Below the pieces are notes generated by a model. The model ran no database searches, was not told where the DNA came from, and was given only the letters and a program-made list of their open reading frames with translations. Source: UBA6544 sp049601975 (GTDB taxonomy: Bacteria; Pseudomonadota; Alphaproteobacteria; UBA8366). From it: 16,512 nucleotides of DNA. This document shows positions 15,731 through 16,512 of the stretch, piece after piece; the stretch's first letter is position 1; each line of letters begins with the position of its first letter. The stretch covers positions 1-16,512 of the forward strand of contig JBMYRC010000090.1 of the NCBI GenBank assembly GCA_049601975.1, in the 5' to 3' direction. Position numbers and translations under genes: made by a program.

Positions 15731-16227
15731 ATACTGAGGCGACAATATGTCCGTGCGGGTCCGGCCGATATGTCGACACTTGCTGCGATCCGATCCTGGC
15801 GGGAACACCGGCGCCAACCGCCGAGGCATTGATGCGGTCCCGTTACACGGCATTCATGCGGGGCGATCTCGCATATATCGACCGAACCCATGCGCTGGAA
15901 AAGCGGGATACGGCGGAGCGGTCTGCGGCTAAGAACACCTTTAATTCAGTCGAATGGATCCGCCTAGAGGTCTTGCAGTCAGCGCGCGGCGGTGCGACCG
16001 ATGATATCGGTATGGTCGAATTTGCGGCTCATTTCAGACAGAATGGCGCAGAGTTGGTGCATCGCGAGCGTTCGAATTTTCGACGCGACGATGGGCTGTG
16101 GGTATACGTCGATGGAGACTTTCCGGAGGGTGCGGGAGCGTCGCGCATAGGTAAGGTCGGGCGGAACGCATCTTGTCCGTGCGGCTCCGGCAAAAAATTC
16201 AAAAAATGTTGCGGATTGCACCTTTAG
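15727..16227 (+). CDS. YchJ-family (UPF0225) SEC-C motif protein
   Basis: A 166-residue protein starting at ATG 15727, which overlaps the cupin stop; the frame is open back to 15706, but that part duplicates cupin sequence. It has the N-terminal metal site CPCGSGRYVDTCC (8-20) and a second SEC-C motif, CPCGSGKKFKKCC (150-162), at the C-terminus. Between them is the YchJ core, with ALMRSRYTAFMRGDLAYIDRTH (35-56) and VEFAAHFRQNG. SEC-C sites bind zinc, as in the SecA tail and several chaperone-linked proteins. E. coli YchJ is of unknown function. The coupling to a cupin is a local oddity with no obvious explanation. Confidence 0.92.
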   Translation: MNTEATICPCGSGRYVDTCCDPILAGTPAPTAEALMRSRYTAFMRGDLAYIDRTHALEKRDTAERSAAKNTFNSVEWIRLEVLQSARGGATDDIGMVEFAAHFRQNGAELVHRERSNFRRDDGLWVYVDGDFPEGAGASRIGKVGRNASCPCGSGKKFKKCCGLHL

Positions 16228-16331
16228 GGGACGTATTGGTCCGGTTGCCCTTATCCTCAAATTCACTAAATTATCGCTAACTGTTTCGTGGCTAGGCCCT
16301 CGGGACGAAAAACAATACGAGGATGCTATCG

Positions 16332-16512
16332 ATGTTGCGTGAAGTCATGGATGTACTGGCGTTTTTGGATGATGCGCGCAATGGGGCGGGGTCGTTTGTT
16401 GACTTGCTGCCAGAGGGGCCGCAATCAGTCGAGATCACACCCGTCGAGAGCGATATTGGGACCACGGATTTCATCAAGATTTTATTTCCCGGCAGATCGG
16501 GCAAAAGCGCGG
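16332..16512 (+). CDS. DUF1177-family protein, N-terminal fragment cut by window edge
   Basis: Sixty codons are visible from ATG 16332, with GAGG at 16319-16322 nine bases upstream; an in-frame ATG at 16323 abuts the ribosome site and is less likely. The N-terminus MLREVMDVLAFLDDARNGAG, followed by VEITPVESDIGTTDFIKILFPGRSGKSA, resembles the start of DUF1177 proteins, where a glycine-rich block follows. The function is unknown; these proteins often occur in bacteria that scavenge peptides or opines, but I state that as recollection. It is on the same strand as the YchJ gene with a gap of about 104 bases. Confidence 0.65.
   Translation, partial: MLREVMDVLAFLDDARNGAGSFVDLLPEGPQSVEITPVESDIGTTDFIKILFPGRSGKSA

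Noticed and set aside
16284..16310. Inverted repeat TTTCGT/ACGAAA after the ychJ gene as a terminator
   Set aside because: Six-base, AT-rich stem with a 15-base loop and no T-run following on the plus strand; too weak.

Overview
The window looks like a chromosomal segment of a proteobacterium, most likely an uncultured alphaproteobacterium with an oligotrophic, possibly marine, lifestyle. This is inference from moderate GC, tight gene packing, GTG starts, and many two-oxoglutarate dioxygenase, amidase, acyl-CoA ligase and DUF1989/DUF1177/M81 genes. I see no rRNA, tRNA, CRISPR array, insertion sequence or phage gene.

Layout. (1) 2-724 (+): the C-terminal part of a DUF1989 (urea-carboxylase-associated) protein, cut by the left edge. 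(2) 765-2711 (-): a two-gene unit, an ectoine-hydroxylase-like PhyH dioxygenase followed by an old-yellow-enzyme (OYE) ene-reductase. (3) 2712-3021: a divergent intergenic region with a candidate 32-codon basic small ORF that overlaps the amidase start. (4) 3022-7005 (+): amidase, a zinc-ribbon-like SAM methyltransferase, then an acetyl-CoA-synthetase-like acyl-CoA ligase. (5) 7018-8143 (-): a single-pass membrane protein and a secreted protein whose frame is broken by one in-frame TAA. (6) 8223-9749 (+): an M81/MlrC-type metallopeptidase. (7) 9763-10715 (-): two decayed genes, a Sel1-repeat protein scattered over three frames and an unidentified gene downstream of it. (8) 10969-12933 (+): a TauD-type dioxygenase and a D-2-hydroxyacid dehydrogenase. 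(9) 12936-15125 (-): a RadD-like SF2 helicase and a separate 69-residue protein of unknown function. (10) 15368-16227 (+): a cupin and a YchJ/SEC-C protein with overlapping stop and start. (11) 16332-end (+): the N-terminus of a DUF1177 protein, cut by the right edge.

How the genes may work together. Regions 1-4, 6, 8 and 11 read as scavenging of small nitrogen-containing or amide/peptide-like organic compounds: amide hydrolysis (amidase, M81), oxidative hydroxylation (PhyH, TauD), reduction of C=C or keto groups (OYE, D-2-hydroxyacid dehydrogenase) and CoA activation of the released acid. The ligase has small residues where acetyl-CoA synthetases have the tryptophan that restricts the pocket to acetate, so its substrate is probably larger than acetate. 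No transporter or regulator is visible, so the substrate cannot be named.

The main surprises are gene decay that ordinary ORF calling hides (the Sel1 remnant, its neighbour, and the single-nonsense secreted protein), an OYE lacking one of the two substrate-binding histidines, and the altered ligase pocket. I did not find convincing evidence of a wholly new multi-gene system such as a defence island or new mobile element.
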